A stretch of 64,000 nucleotides of DNA from Maylandia zebra (Eukaryota; Chordata; Actinopteri; Cichliformes; Cichlidae): the NCBI RefSeq assembly GCF_041146795.1, contig NC_135183.1, positions 15,333,840 to 15,397,839 on the forward strand. The letters are read 5' to 3'. The position numbers and the translations under genes are program-made. The notes below the pieces were generated by a model. The model was given only the letters and a program-made list of their open reading frames with translations, did not search any database and was not told the origin of the DNA. This document shows positions 36,701 through 58,273 of the stretch, piece by piece (positions within the stretch are counted from its first letter, which is position 1; every line of letters starts with the position of its first letter).

Positions 36701-39700
36701 TGGTTTTCTTCTTGGAACTCTCCCATGAATGCCATTCTTGCCCAGTCTCATTCTTATTGTTAAATCATGAACTCTAACATTAACTGAGAGGAGTGAGGCC
36801 TGCAGTTCTTTAGATGTTGTTCTGGGTTTTTTATGAAGGTTTACCACTTTTCTCCATTTGTGGATAATAAGTCTCACTTTGGTTCTCTGGAGTCCACAAG
36901 CCTTATGAATGGCTTTATAATCCTTTCCATACTGATAGATGTCAATGATTTTATTTGTCCTATTCTTATGTTCCCTTTTGTATGATGTTTTCCCTTTTGA
37001 GACAATCAAGCCTATTTCACTTTGTTAGACATTTAAATGATTTCCAGATTCAAAAAGTCTGGCAGTATTTCAGAATGGGTGAAGTTGAGCTCAACTTTCC
37101 AAAAAATGTAGCTAATTGCAGTTAATTCATGATTTAACAAAGGGGTCATATAAATGGGAAGTATCTCACATTAAACTTAGTTTGGAGTTCCACACTTAAG
37201 AGCCAGTGTTGTGTCTACACATAAGAGACAACTTGGCAAAGAACCACTTTTTAATTGCATCTTTAGGAACTTTGTTACTAGCAGCGTGGCGCAAAAGTGC
37301 TAGAACCAATTCTATTTACATTTTACATGTAAGGCAGTATTAGAAGAAGGCAGCACAACATGCTTTATCTGTCCATAAAACCAGGTGGCACACAGTAATT
37401 AGTTAAACTGCATTAATATCTTAAAGATATAAAGACATGGATGGCTTCCAATTTCCTGCTTCTAAAACCAGACAAATATGAGGTTATTGTACTCAGCCCT
37501 AAAAATCCAAAAACGTGATGTCTAACCAGACACCTGCTCTGGATGGCATTACTTTGGCCTCCAGTAACAATGTGAGGACTCATGGAGTCATTTTTGAGGA
37601 AATGTACTTCAGTGTGCATATTAAAACTTCCAGAAAAGTCTTCAGTTGATCCAAAGTGCTGCAGCACTGACAGGGATAAGAAAGAGAGCGCCTATATTGG
37701 CTTCTCTTCATTGATTCTGTGTTAAACCCAAATCAAATTTATAATCCTTCTCCTCATATATTATCACCCCAGTAGAACACTTCCCTCTTGGAGTGCAAGA
37801 GATTTCTAGGTAGAAAAACATGAAAGGGAGGCAGAGCCTCCAGCTTTCAGACCCCTCTTCTGTGGAACCAGCTCCTAGTTTGGATTTGCTTGGATTTGCT
37901 CCCAACCGGTCATGGCAGATGGGTCCTCTCCCTGAACCTGGAGCTGTTCGAGTCTATCCCAGCTACCATAGGGCGAGAGGCAGGGTACACCCTAGACAGG
38001 TTGCCAGTCTGACACAGGGCTATAAATAACTGAATTAAATTTTATTTATTTATCATCAACCATTTTTGAGCAGTGCAGGATTATCTTGACCGAGAATTGA
38101 ACAAAAAGTCGGCCAACATCCAAAGAACTATGGTGAACTATTCATGAAGACTACTTAACAAAATTAGAAGAAATGTTGTCTAACAGTTCAGTCTGTTGAA
38201 GAATAAAGGTGGTCATACCAAATATTGACTTTCAAGCTTTGAGACTTGAAACAAAACGTTAGCGTATATACTATATTTCTACTTATGTTTGCACCTTTGA
38301 AGAAACAACTGCACTTGTTTCCCGGTGTCCTAGCACAGTATAAGTGCGTTGAGGATAATTTAATTATAAAGAAATAACCCAAGACTTCTGCGCATGACTG
38401 CATAGTGCCCCATTTTTCAGTCTCAAAAGTATTTGGACAAACTAACACAATTTGAAATGGTAAAAATGGTAAATGGCCTGTATTTGTATAGCGCTTTACT
38501 AGTCCCTAAGGACCCCAAAGCACTTTACACAACCAGTCATCCACCCATTCACACACACATTCACACACTGGTGATGGCAGCTACATTGTAGCCACAGCCA
38601 CCCTGGGGCGCGCTGACAGAGGCATCCAGTTTCTTTGGCTTTAGAAACTCGTTACTTTTGCAGTTTACTTTGGTTCATTGTCCATTTGTTATGTGAAGTT
38701 CTGTGCAATCAGTTTGTAGTTTTAGTTGTATCCAAGCCGATCGTACAGAAAGTCCTGTACACTTCACAATTCATCCTACCACTTCCAAAACAGTTAACTG
38801 GTTCCACTGGTAGCTGTACATGCCCATTAAATAACACTGCCACCTCCATGCTTTTCTGTTCCCGTCCTTCTGGTATGAGTTCATCTTGGTTTCATTTTTT
38901 CTGAACTTCACTGGCTCTTTTAGATGTTTTCTGCAAAGTCTAATCTGTTTCTCTGTTTTTCCATTCAAGACATTGATATCGCTACCTCCAGGAGTATGTT
39001 TATGTTTTTTAACCAGCGAAATACAAAAATGTCAATCAACCATTTTACAGTCTCATATTTGACTATACACTTGCTTACATTATCACATTGTGAGGGCTCG
39101 CTTCCTTTTGAGGGACAAGAAACTGTGATTCTCCTGGAAATAGCTGTTGGGGAAAAAGCCCTTTGATGTGATGGAAACATGTGTTTGTCTGTGTGTGTTT
39201 CAGTTGTATAATTTTGGAGAAACGGTGTCTGTAGTGTTTTGGACAGAGACGTGGAGACCAGAGAGCTTCTACGACAAAATTTGTAAAAACCGAACAGCTG
39301 GACTGCACACACTCTGTCTGCTGGGTGAGGCTTGCACACAAACACAGACAAATCTCCTAAAATAAAATCCACAATATCCAAGATAAAATTATAATGTAAA
39401 ACAAAAAAATAGGATAATAGAATACAATTATTTATATTTGAAACAAAAACCGATACCACTGAAATTTCATGTTATTTTCTAAACTGAATTGAAATCATTT
39501 CATTAACAAAGTAGAAAAATATATATATCCAAGAAAAGTAGTACAATTTAGTAAAAAATAATGATGAAAGAAGGCATTTTAACATAAAACGTATTAAAAA
39601 TGTAAAACATTATTGAAAATATGCAAACAAAAGGTCTGAATCAAAACACAGTCATTGTGAATTAATCTGAAATAATGCTGATGGCCATCTGAGGCTCTTT

Positions 39701-42700
39701 TATTTTTTTCTGTAATGAATATTTAAAACACACCCACTCACCAGCAGGTCATCCACCTCCCACTGGACTCCTAATTTATGGGCGTTTGGGGCATTTGGGG
39801 TCCCTGGGATGATTGATGCTGGTGTCCGTACCTCATCTATTACTTCTCCACACACACATTTACAAAAGAGCACGGCCATGTTTTTTGACTTCACAAACAC
39901 GGCAGGACACCCAGATGAGCCATTTATTTATTTCAAGAATTCACTATGATTTTGGACATTTTTAACATAATAGGGAATTATTCATAAGTAAGTAAAACAG
40001 CAACAGTGATGAAAAAAGCTGCGTCATAATTAAAAGAGATTATTTACAGACACTGCACATCTTAAAATAGAGCATTAAATAAAATATTACGAAAATAACA
40101 GCCATACTGTTACGTGATCGGTGAGATTTCTCTTTAGCTGACAGAAAATAATAAGATTTTGCTGAAATGTTTCACCCTACTTTAGATTTTTAGTTGGCCA
40201 GAAGGGCAGGTTTCATGGAAACCCAAGTTTGTGAATGCGATGAATCAAGAATAGGGCGACACAGGAGCTTCAAATTGATACCATAGGTGTATTTATTTAA
40301 ATAATCAGTGACCTTGACCTCAAGGTCAGAGGTTTTCTTAAAATTGTGTGAGTGAGATAACTCGGGAACAAGGTGAAATATTTTAGAAATTTGTACTATG
40401 GGTGTGTGAGGGATGGCACTGGCGGTCGACAGCATTTTTTTATATAATGTTTTTTTGTAATGTTATGTGGTTTGTTGTCGAAACCTCAAGAACCTTCAGT
40501 CTGCAATATGACAGAAATTGTTTATTTGTAAATTGGTAACTGGGTAGCTGTGGCTCAGGAGGTAGAGCAGTACTACTACTGTCCATGGATGCACTCATTA
40601 GAGTGAGAATGTTAGATAGAAAGCACTTAGGCACAGAAAAAGTTCTTGTATGACTCGGTGAATGAGGGTTGTACTTGAAGTGCTCTTAGTGCTCAACCAG
40701 AGTATTAAAACGCTCTATAAAAACCAGTCCATTTACCAGAATACTTACTTACATTCTTATCCATCCATTCTCTTCTGCTTAATTAATTTCCTGTGCTTGA
40801 TTCTAGTAAAAATAAAAGCATGGTTTGGAAATGTTTTGTAAATTCTGTACTGTGCTTGCATGGTGCTTTTCTAGTTTGACCACTCAAAGCATTTTTTTTT
40901 TACCACAAGCCTCATTTACCCAACACACACACAAACACTTTTTTCTGCCTAAGTGCTTTCTATCTAACATTAACACACTCACAGTAATGTGTGCATCCGT
41001 GGCAACTTGGGTTTGACATGCAAATCGACGAGCCAGGGATTGAACTACCAACTTCCCAACCCACTCTGTTCCCTGAGCCGCATCCATTTTTAACGGGTGA
41101 GAATTTTTATTTAAAATAAAACTGACACATTTCTGTGCGATATTTTACATTGGATATTAATTTAAAAGGATATTAGAAAAATACAAACGGTAGATTTTTT
41201 TTGTTTGTTTTTTTTAAATCAAATGGTTTCTTGGGACTGTTGGGATGTAAGTGCACGTTTAGTTCTGAGATTAAAAGTAAAAACAGTGCGATATGTGTTT
41301 AATACAGTTTTCTTCTTGTTTTGGTTTTATTGTTAGATATTAAAGTCAAAGAGCAGAGCATCGAGAACATGATGAGGTAAGAATCAGATCCAGATCACAT
41401 CCACAACCACCTCTGGAGTGTTAGAGATCTCACCATGTGAGGTCTGTTATTTTCTGACTTAACCCTCAGTCAGCATTTGTCAGAACCAGAAACCCAGACC
41501 ATGTCCACATGACGTTTTTGCGTGGCTTGTCTGCGTAGCAATTTAATCAAAAAGATTATAGATGACATCTTATTTCATAGTGTATTCTTCACGTGCTCTA
41601 TCAAAAGCACATTCTCTGCTGATTCACCCACTAATTACATTCACAGTATTCACTTACTGTGTCTTTAGGGATTCGCTATCTTAGCTCAGCTCGTTACCGA
41701 CTCGCTAGCAGCATGGCCTCTTCACCTCCTGCACTTTCCTGTTCATCATGTTAGATGTTTAGTTACTCCTCAGCCTCCTTTAGTAATAACGATACTTGTA
41801 ATGATTATAGCCTGTTTGCAGCTCCAGGATCACTGAATGGCAGACCCGGCTTTGCACACTCGGAAAAAACCCGTAGGGCTAACACAGAGACAACTACTTG
41901 CCATTTAGATTCACCAAGGACAGGATTCAGGGGACAGACACTATCTCTACTTTTAAAATTAGGCTTAAAATGTTCCTTTTTGATTAAGAACATAGTTAGG
42001 GCTGGATCAGTGACCCTAAATCCTCCCTTAGTTATGCTGCAACAGGTGTAGGCTGCTGGGGGATTCCCATGATGCATTGAGTATTTCTTCTTCAGTCACC
42101 TTTCTGGCTCAGTATGTGTTAATAGACCTCTCTGCATTGAATCATTACTTATTATTAATCTCTGGCTCTCTTCCACTGCATGCGTTTTGTTCCGTCTTCC
42201 TCCCCTGAGCTCGGTTCTACTGGAAGTTTCTTCCTGTTAGCTTTTCCTTCCCACTGTTGCCAAAGTGCTTGCTCATGGGGGGGGGGGGTATCATATGCTT
42301 GTTGGATCTTTCTTATTATTGTAGGGTCTACCTTAATATATTAAGCGTCTTGAGGCGGCTGTGATTTGGCGCTGTATAAATAAAATTGAATTGAATGACT
42401 AATTATTTGTGAACTGATCAATTGGCTTAAATCTGTGACTCTCCACCACTTGGCCTTAGAACTGAAAAAGCTCCTCAGATTAGAGGTGAAGCATCTTCGG
42501 GATATTTAAAGAAGTTCAGTGGCTTTTCAAGGTGATCAGGAGACCACATAAAGTTTGGAGATCAGTAGCAACTCTGCAGAAAGTTGGTGACCTCTGTGCA
42601 GTATGTATCTCAGTATCCATTATTTTGTTATAATAGCACTAACAGCTGATCGTGTAACATTTAGTAACAAGGAATTTTCACCACTGGACTTGTTGGAAAG

Positions 42701-43575
42701 GTGCCATCCTATCACGGTACACTCTGGGATTCACAGAGCTCCTGTGACCCATTCTTTCACAAATGTTTGTAGGTGTTTGATTTTATAAACCTGTGCCCAT
42801 GAACACCTGAACTCAATGATTTTAGACGTGTGACTGAATACTTTTGGTAATATAGCATAGTTTCAAAGTTTTCTTGCACAGATGTGAAGGTTTGAATTAA
42901 AGGAGAATGACATGTGGTTAAAGTGAATCTTTGGTTACTGATTTTAGAGGGAAGAAGATCTACGAGCCTCCTCGCTTCATGACAGTCAACCAGGCTGCAG
43001 ATCAGCTAATACAGGTCATCCAAAGGAGGAAGGAGGAGGGCGAGGAGTTGGGTGAGTCGTACCTGACATGCGAGTACTTTCTATCAATCCCATATTTGTT
43101 CAGATTGAAGTTCTGGTACAGTCATCAGGTAGAAGGAAAACGATAATCAAGTTTACAAAAAATATTGTAGTACTGTGTTTTATCTTTAGGATATTCTGAA
43201 CCACGACTTAGGAGAACCAGTAGCATGCTAACAGTCTTGAAAGTCATGTGTCTGATTGGACCACTCCATCTTTCCTTAAAGAGCCAGTCAGCTGTGTTCG
43301 CTGCAGCTCTCAAACTCATGAGTCTTTGCCCCCCTTTTCCAGGCATGACGGAGGACACAGTGTGCGTTGGCGTGGCCCGACTCGGCTCTGACGAACAAAA
43401 GATCCGTGTAGGAACATTAAATCAGCTGGTGTCATGTGACCTCGGTGCTCCACTCCATTCGCTGGTCATCACCGGTCGACTCCACCCGTTGGAGGTGGAC
43501 ATGCTGCGAGTAAATGCAGAACCAAACGCACTGGAAAACCTGCACATGATTGACAGCTCAACCTACACCTCTTGA
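30570..43575 (+). CDS. dph5: Diphthine methyl ester synthase (DPH5), 7 coding exons
   Basis: Cytosolic S-adenosylmethionine-dependent methyltransferase that methylates the modified histidine of elongation factor 2 on the way to diphthamide. Coding exons: 30570-30704, 32652-32776, 33356-33464, 39204-39324, 41337-41376, 42948-43051 and 43343-43575. They total 867 bases with every phase closing, giving 288 residues (human 285). Every junction has GT and AG. Seen: the N-terminal [20 protein letters not shown], characteristic of the family; GDPFGATTH at 83-91, part of the methyl-donor site of the tetrapyrrole-methylase fold; [26 protein letters not shown] after it; and a C-terminal part with VGVARLGS and PLHSLVITG. 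It converges on slc30a7 about 1 kb downstream. The introns carry many repeats, the largest being intron 3. Confidence 0.95.
31038..31430 (+). mobile_element. L2-like LINE fragment, 5' piece
   Basis: The translation carries [20 protein letters not shown], then after a frame change [12 protein letters not shown] and [16 protein letters not shown]. These are the L2 ORF2 stretch leading into the reverse-transcriptase core. It continues at 31975 after an antisense insertion. Confidence 0.75.
31437..31971 (-). pseudogene. F-box only protein 15-like pseudogene fragment
   Basis: Minus-strand segments, in order: [18 protein letters not shown] and [18 protein letters not shown] (31971-31723); a stop after MQTHP; a one-base frame change through [10 protein letters not shown]; then [19 protein letters not shown] and [16 protein letters not shown] (31664-31437). 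The second part resembles the mammalian FBXO15 segment LAFVMANLHFHHLVER...DDSPEYGLHGYQLHV, which I compare from memory. The fragment lacks the F-box itself, has a stop and a frameshift, and sits inside an L2 element within an intron, so it is not a functional gene. Processed copy or genomic fragment cannot be decided. Confidence 0.6.
31975..32280 (+). mobile_element. L2-like LINE fragment, 3' piece
   Basis: Resumes with [43 protein letters not shown] and [22 protein letters not shown] is the reverse-transcriptase active site. The stretch between the 5' piece and YADD is missing, replaced by the pseudogene fragment. Confidence 0.8.
32285..32525 (+). mobile_element. SINE fragment joined to L2
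   Basis: CCCCAGCTGCTCCAGTCCAC, TCGGAGTGTGAGTGGGTGCA, AAAGAAAGTGTTTAGGTATAG and TGTGTGATTGGGTAAATGAG track the body of the SINE family seen at 40.5 and 53.3 kb, ending in CACCAGTCCATCCA. Confidence 0.55.
32652..32776 (+). CDS. dph5: dph5 coding exon 2
   Basis: Residues 46-86 and two bases of Gly 87, starting [14 protein letters not shown] and ending VVGDPFG. Acceptor TTCAG and donor GG|GTGAGT. Confidence 0.93.
33356..33464 (+). CDS. dph5: dph5 coding exon 3
   Basis: Completes Gly 87 and encodes [19 protein letters not shown] to CCGLQ at residue 123. Acceptor CTGCAG, donor CAG|GTAATT. Confidence 0.93.
33793..33831. repeat. T-run/G-run homopolymer block
   Basis: Two T runs of about 13 and 15 bases split by one G, then eleven consecutive G. 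Simple repeat in dph5 intron 3. Confidence 0.9.
34480..35225. other. dph5: GC-rich, G-skewed block in dph5 intron 3
   Basis: Words such as TGGGGGCTTGG, GGCCCCGGGGGCTTGGG and TCTGGCCCCCGCTGGGG recur in two sub-blocks (about 34500-34760 and 35000-35225), separated by L-type repeat sequence with AGATTAGATTAGATG (34860-34920). Composition is very unlike the AT-rich surroundings. I suspect a non-autonomous repeat, but the family is not recognised. Frames across it are composition artefacts. Confidence 0.4.
36385..36490. repeat. 106-bp direct repeat, left copy
   Basis: Starts CACTTAAGAGCCAGTGTTG and ends CGCAAAAG. It matches 37193-37298 with only a few substitutions at an exact 808-base offset. 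Confidence 0.9.
36492..37130 (-). mobile_element. Tc1-like transposase fragment
   Basis: The minus-strand frame from 37009 reads [20 protein letters not shown], then [58 protein letters not shown] and [19 protein letters not shown]. This is the DNA-binding half of a Tc1-family transposase up to the start of the catalytic domain; the DDE core is lost. It lies between the two 106-bp direct repeats. Confidence 0.75.
37193..37298. repeat. 106-bp direct repeat, right copy
   Basis: Second copy of 36385-36490, bracketing the Tc1 fragment. Confidence 0.9.
37385..38035 (+). mobile_element. L2-like LINE fragment
   Basis: Reads [14 protein letters not shown], then TCTGGATGGCATTACTTTGG, CAGTAACAATGTGAGGACTC, and the downstream words [20 protein letters not shown] and CTTTCAGACCCCTCTTCTGT. 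The order matches L2 ORF2 from behind the polymerase to its C-terminus. The right edge CATAGGGCGAGAGGCAGGGT is a separate recurrent fish repeat word. Confidence 0.65.
38462..38625 (-). mobile_element. SINE 3' part, antisense
   Basis: The minus strand gives the same tail as the copy at 25555-25862: GATGGCAAGCTA-type sequence reading backward from CACACTGGTGATGGCAGCTA through CCCTAAGGACCCCAAAGC to GTATTTGTATAGCGC. The tRNA head is missing. Confidence 0.75.
39204..39324 (+). CDS. dph5: dph5 coding exon 4
   Basis: Encodes [20 protein letters not shown] to AGLHTLCLL, residues 124-163, plus one base of the next codon. Acceptor TTTCAG, donor CTGG|GTGAGG. Confidence 0.93.
40540..40740 (+). mobile_element. 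tRNA-derived SINE
   Basis: Begins GGGTAGCTGTGGCTCAGGAG with an A-box-like GGTAGAGCAG. The body includes GAATGTTAGATAGAAAGCAC, CTTAGGCACAGAAAAAGTTC and the ending AACGCTCTATAAAAACCAGT. Confidence 0.7.
40860..41090 (-). mobile_element. tRNA-derived SINE, antisense
   Basis: Same family as 40540-40740 in the opposite orientation: TAAGTGCTTTCTATCTAAC, then ACGAGCCAGGGATTGAAC (complement of the B-box region) and a head near CTGTTCCCTGAGCCGC. The two copies are about 120 bases apart and form a loose inverted pair. Confidence 0.7.
41337..41376 (+). CDS. dph5: dph5 coding exon 5
   Basis: A 40-base exon encoding [13 protein letters not shown] and the first two bases of an Arg codon. Acceptor GTTAG, donor GAG|GTAAGA. 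Too short for an open-frame search, but the phase and family match leave little doubt. Confidence 0.92.
41740..42400 (+). mobile_element. L2-like LINE, 3' end with tail
   Basis: The best preserved L2 end in the window: the ORF2 C-terminus ([17 protein letters not shown]) and then the non-coding end TTGCCAAAGTGCTTGCTCAT, TATTGTAGGGTCTACC, AAGCGTCTTGAGGCGGCTG and TTGGCGCTGTATAAATAAAA, finishing ATTGAATTGAATG. A G11 run interrupts at about 42279-42289. Located in dph5 intron 5. Confidence 0.8.
42600..42862 (-). mobile_element. Tc1/mariner-like terminal fragment
   Basis: The run ATTTAGTAACAAGGAATTTTC, CACTGGACTTGTTGGAAAGG, ATTCTTTCACAAATGTTTGT and GAATACTTTTGGTAATATAG corresponds to the terminal and N-terminal part of a recurrent fish Tc1-like element, ending with the TTTTGG(C/T)AATATAG terminus. 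Assignment is from memory. Confidence 0.55.
42948..43051 (+). CDS. dph5: dph5 coding exon 6
   Basis: Completes an Arg and encodes [20 protein letters not shown] to RRKEEGEEL plus one base of Gly. Acceptor TTTTAG, donor TTGG|GTGAGT. Confidence 0.93.
43343..43575 (+). CDS. dph5: dph5 coding exon 7 and stop
   Basis: Completes Gly 212 and encodes [20 protein letters not shown] to [14 protein letters not shown], ending TGA. Acceptor TTTTCCAG. Confidence 0.93.
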
Positions 43576-44585
43576 CACACTTGTTCACCTGCTTGTCTAC
43601 AACTACCATTAGTGACACACTATATAATCCCAGGCCCCAAATGGTAACTTAAACTGCACCCTGAGGCAGACCTTGAGCCTTCCCAATTAACTTTTTTGTT
43701 GTTGTTGTTATGTGATAAAAACAGCCATACAAGGCTGAGTCATTAGTCAGGATTCAGTGGCATTAATATTAAGCATTTCCCTAATTCCCAAACTCTGAAT
43801 CTTTTTGGGGCCAAAAATGTTCCCTAACTGTGATGGATTTAAAGTAATCCTCACAAAGAAGTCACAAACACAGATGCAGAAAAAATGAATTAAAGTAATA
43901 TATTTTAAAAAAAAACATTTGAAGGAGGCAGGAAATATGTTTGAACTCAGCTCCAACTTGTGATCATGTCATGTTAAACCTGCATGTTTCCACTCGTGCA
44001 GAGGCACCGCTGTTTACAATTCTGATATTAAAACCAAGTACAAATATTACTGCACGTGAAGTGAGAGCTTTTCTTTCCATAGGGCTCCAGTCCTCCTGCA
44101 GCTGTTTAATTAACTCAGTTCTATAATCAGTACTACAGATGTGATTATGAATAATCATTCTTAGAGAACCAGATTTATTTATTACAGCTGTAATAAATAT
44201 TTATTTTTTTAAAAGAAAAAAAAAAAAAAAGGCTTAAATCCACTGGTCGGTCACATGGTTTGGCACATACAGAGTGACTTCACACGCACTGTCAACCAAT
44301 CAAGTCTGAGCAGTGATGTCAGAGGTGCTGGAAGGGGCTCAGATTGTCTCATGTCAAAGGCACTTACCCATAATTCTTTGTGGGAGGGGCAGAATTTCCA
44401 CTGTGAGCAGGATTATTATTATTATTTTTATTTTTAAGAAAGTGGGTGGGGCTGTTTTAGTTCATCAGTTCTGAGAGCCCTCCCCCTATTCCAGTCTGTG
44501 CTGTGGTGACTGTCGGGGTCAGAAGTCACCTGCAGAAGTAGACTGAATGCGATTGGTCCCAAGTGTAGTGGAATATTAGCAGCTT
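43576..44585. other. dph5 / slc30a7 convergent 3'UTR interval
   Basis: About 1 kb between the two stop codons. It should hold both 3'UTRs. Centre: a palindrome with AATAAA on both strands (44176-44199), followed by an A-rich run. No separate gene is seen. Confidence 0.7.
44176..44199. terminator. Palindromic poly(A) signal on both strands
   Basis: A perfect 24-base palindrome, TATTTATTACAG followed by CTGTAATAAATA. It contains AATAAA on the plus strand at 44192-44197 (about 620 bases past the dph5 stop) and on the minus strand at 44183-44178 (about 400 bases past the slc30a7 stop). The distances fit normal 3'UTR lengths. Actual cleavage sites cannot be seen. Confidence 0.5.
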
Positions 44586-55877
<11,292 letters not shown>

Positions 55878-56000
55878 TTTCACAACTGGAGACACACACT
55901 CACACACTCACTTGATAGTTTAGCTACGGAATGCTAACTGTCAATTTCCGGTTTGTGAGATTTCACAATAAGGCGTCATTGCTGTCACAGTTTGTGCTCG
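55878..56000 (-). promoter_or_regulatory. slc30a7: slc30a7 5'UTR and presumed promoter side
   Basis: Directly upstream of the start codon. No TATA box or clear CpG island. A motif search would be needed for metal-response elements; none with the TGCRCNC core was obvious to me. Confidence 0.3.
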
Positions 56001-58265
56001 CCTGCCATAAGTAATGTTGAAATGATGATGATGATGATGATGAAGATGAAGATGAAGAGTACTATTATAATTATTGTCATTATGAATAGTAATAATAATA
56101 ATAATAATAATAAATCAACTACACTGCAGTTTTGGAGAGATCACAACAATCACAATGGGATTTCTGTTATTGCTTTGTTGCTTGTTGCTAAAAATAAACA
56201 AATTTGGTGATATATAGTTTGGCTAAAACGAGTGGGAGACAATGGATAGTATAGAGCAGTTAATGTGTGAGCAGGTGAGTAGTGAGCAGGGGCGCTATAA
56301 AGTGGAGAAAAGTGATTCTAAGGGTTTGGCAACAAAGAATAGCATACAGCCAGGGTCTGACCCCACTTCCCCCTTTCTTATTTTGGTCCAGGTGCACGCG
56401 TACTGGTGGCTCAGTTAAAAGGGAAGACTGGATTTCAAAAAAGAAAAGAGGGACAAGTGGAAATTAAACTCATAGCGAAGTCCATACGAAAGAAATTGCT
56501 TAACTTTCCTGTTATTATTTAGTTTCATTTCTAATAGAAAACAATGTGTTTGAGTTGTTTTAGCATGTATTTGGTGCAGGCAGACTTTTGTACATATGTA
56601 TACTAAATTACTTATCTAACAGATCAAACCTTTGGCTCAGGGTTAGCTGTACCACTCCCATCTCCACATATCCACACTACTGACCAATACTGAAGCAGTA
56701 AAAGAATTACCTTTGTAACATTTTATAGATGAGAATTTAAATTTTCTTCCTTCCAAAAATCTATGGCCTCAAATCCCTGGTGATTTTTACGCTAAAACAG
56801 AGATGTTACTGTTGTTTATCTAAAATTAACTTATTGAAAAATTAAAACACAACTTTTTTCATCCATCTTTAGGATGAATGAAAATTCAAATCAAGAATCA
56901 AGAAATTACCTGGAAGGTAATATCTTTACAACCAACCAGTCCTTCCTGTTACACACCAGTATGTGTAAACTCACAGTATTTTAAACTGTGAATGGCACCT
57001 CACATACTTGAAGCTGTGATGATTTTCCTTTAGAATTCATTGAGGCATGAATAGGAATTAAATAAATTAATCAAAAATATTTGTGTTTTCACATGTCTAT
57101 ATTCAAAATCACAGATGTTCAGTCTGTGTATACACGTGTGTGTTGATTATTAGACAAGGCAGACATCACGTATGGAGTTTATATTTTCTTTTTAAATAAC
57201 TGTCATGTCTGGCAGCTCTTGCAATCAGATTCATCATCTGAATACACTGTTGTGTCAAACATATTTGCTTTTCCAAGATAAGTTTATAGGATCCTATTGT
57301 TTGTGATTTTCTTTTCTTTTATGTATTCATTTCCTACTATTTACTACTATGTAATATGACGAAGCCAGAGTTGACGGGCAGGAAGAAGAGTGAAAAGAGA
57401 GACAATACATGAAAAGATAAGAATAAGAGGACAGATCACAAGTGGAAAAACCCAATCGGTCTTTAACCTGCACCTGTAAGGAAAAAAACAGAAAAACATA
57501 CAGCACTTAAAAATAAAGAAAATAAAGAAAAAGGAAAAGAAGAATATGAGCAATGCGCAGCAACCCAGAATACTAAAGGCCTGAGGCCACACACACCCCA
57601 CAACAGGAGAAGAAGTGAGGCTGCAGACAGATCACTAACAGCTAAAGGGAAGAGAGGGCAGCACTGCACTGTCATAAAGCTCCTAGCCTGTCAATGAATA
57701 TTTGAATCCAGCCTTTACATTACTGCCATCTTGTGCTTGCAGTTAGCTATTGTTGCCACTATTGTGCATATTTCATTTCGTCTCTGTCTCTGAGGTTGTG
57801 TCCAACTATAGTTGACACTGACTGGAGTTGGCCAAGCTGAAGGGCCAGCAGCTATCTTCTGTTGGTTTGTGCATGCGCATTGTATATTAACCTCTGGCCT
57901 GACTGTAAACTAAAGAGAGACCAGAATGAGAGGCAAGTTGCTGCTGGTCTGCTTTCACTGCTCAGTTAGTACAATCTGCACTTTGTACGGACACAACGAG
58001 CATGATCAAGAAAGATAACCTTAGTGACTTATGATCGTAACAGATGAGTCTCATCTTGCTACCTACCTTGCCTAACATGTATGATGTAGAGAAGATGGAG
58101 TGTGAATAAGTTGTTAATAATTCCTTTAAACGCCACCATACACCACTGATATTAAGTAATACATTTTTTATATCAATTTATGAGGATAGTTTTCTTAGTG
58201 ATGCATAAGACTGTAGAACTACATGTGATTGTTTGCTTCCATAGATAATTCACTTACCGTACGTT
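56001..58265. other. Intergenic, no gene seen
   Basis: Starts with ATG/AAG and AAT triplet repeats (about 56022-56112). The A-rich part at 57340-57680 gives Phe-rich frames on the minus strand and resembles retroelement-derived sequence, without a recognisable domain. Confidence 0.45.
56022..56112. repeat. Triplet repeats (GAT/GAA and AAT)
   Basis: An ATG/AAG array followed, after about 30 bases, by an AAT array. The poly-Met and poly-Asn frame is an artefact. Confidence 0.9.
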
Positions 58266-58273
58266 GCCTAAAT

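Larger units (their letters stand above)
33465..39203 (+). other. dph5: dph5 intron 3, long and repeat-rich
   Basis: Holds a T/G homopolymer block (33793-33831), a GC-rich block (34480-35225), a Tc1 fragment flanked by 106-bp direct repeats (36385-37298), an L2 fragment (37385-38035) and an antisense SINE tail (38462-38625). Stretches at 35230-36080 and 38630-39200 show no supported feature. Confidence 0.8.
39325..41336 (+). other. dph5: dph5 intron 4
   Basis: AT-rich with two SINE copies (40540-40740 sense, 40860-41090 antisense). The rest shows nothing I can name. Confidence 0.7.
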
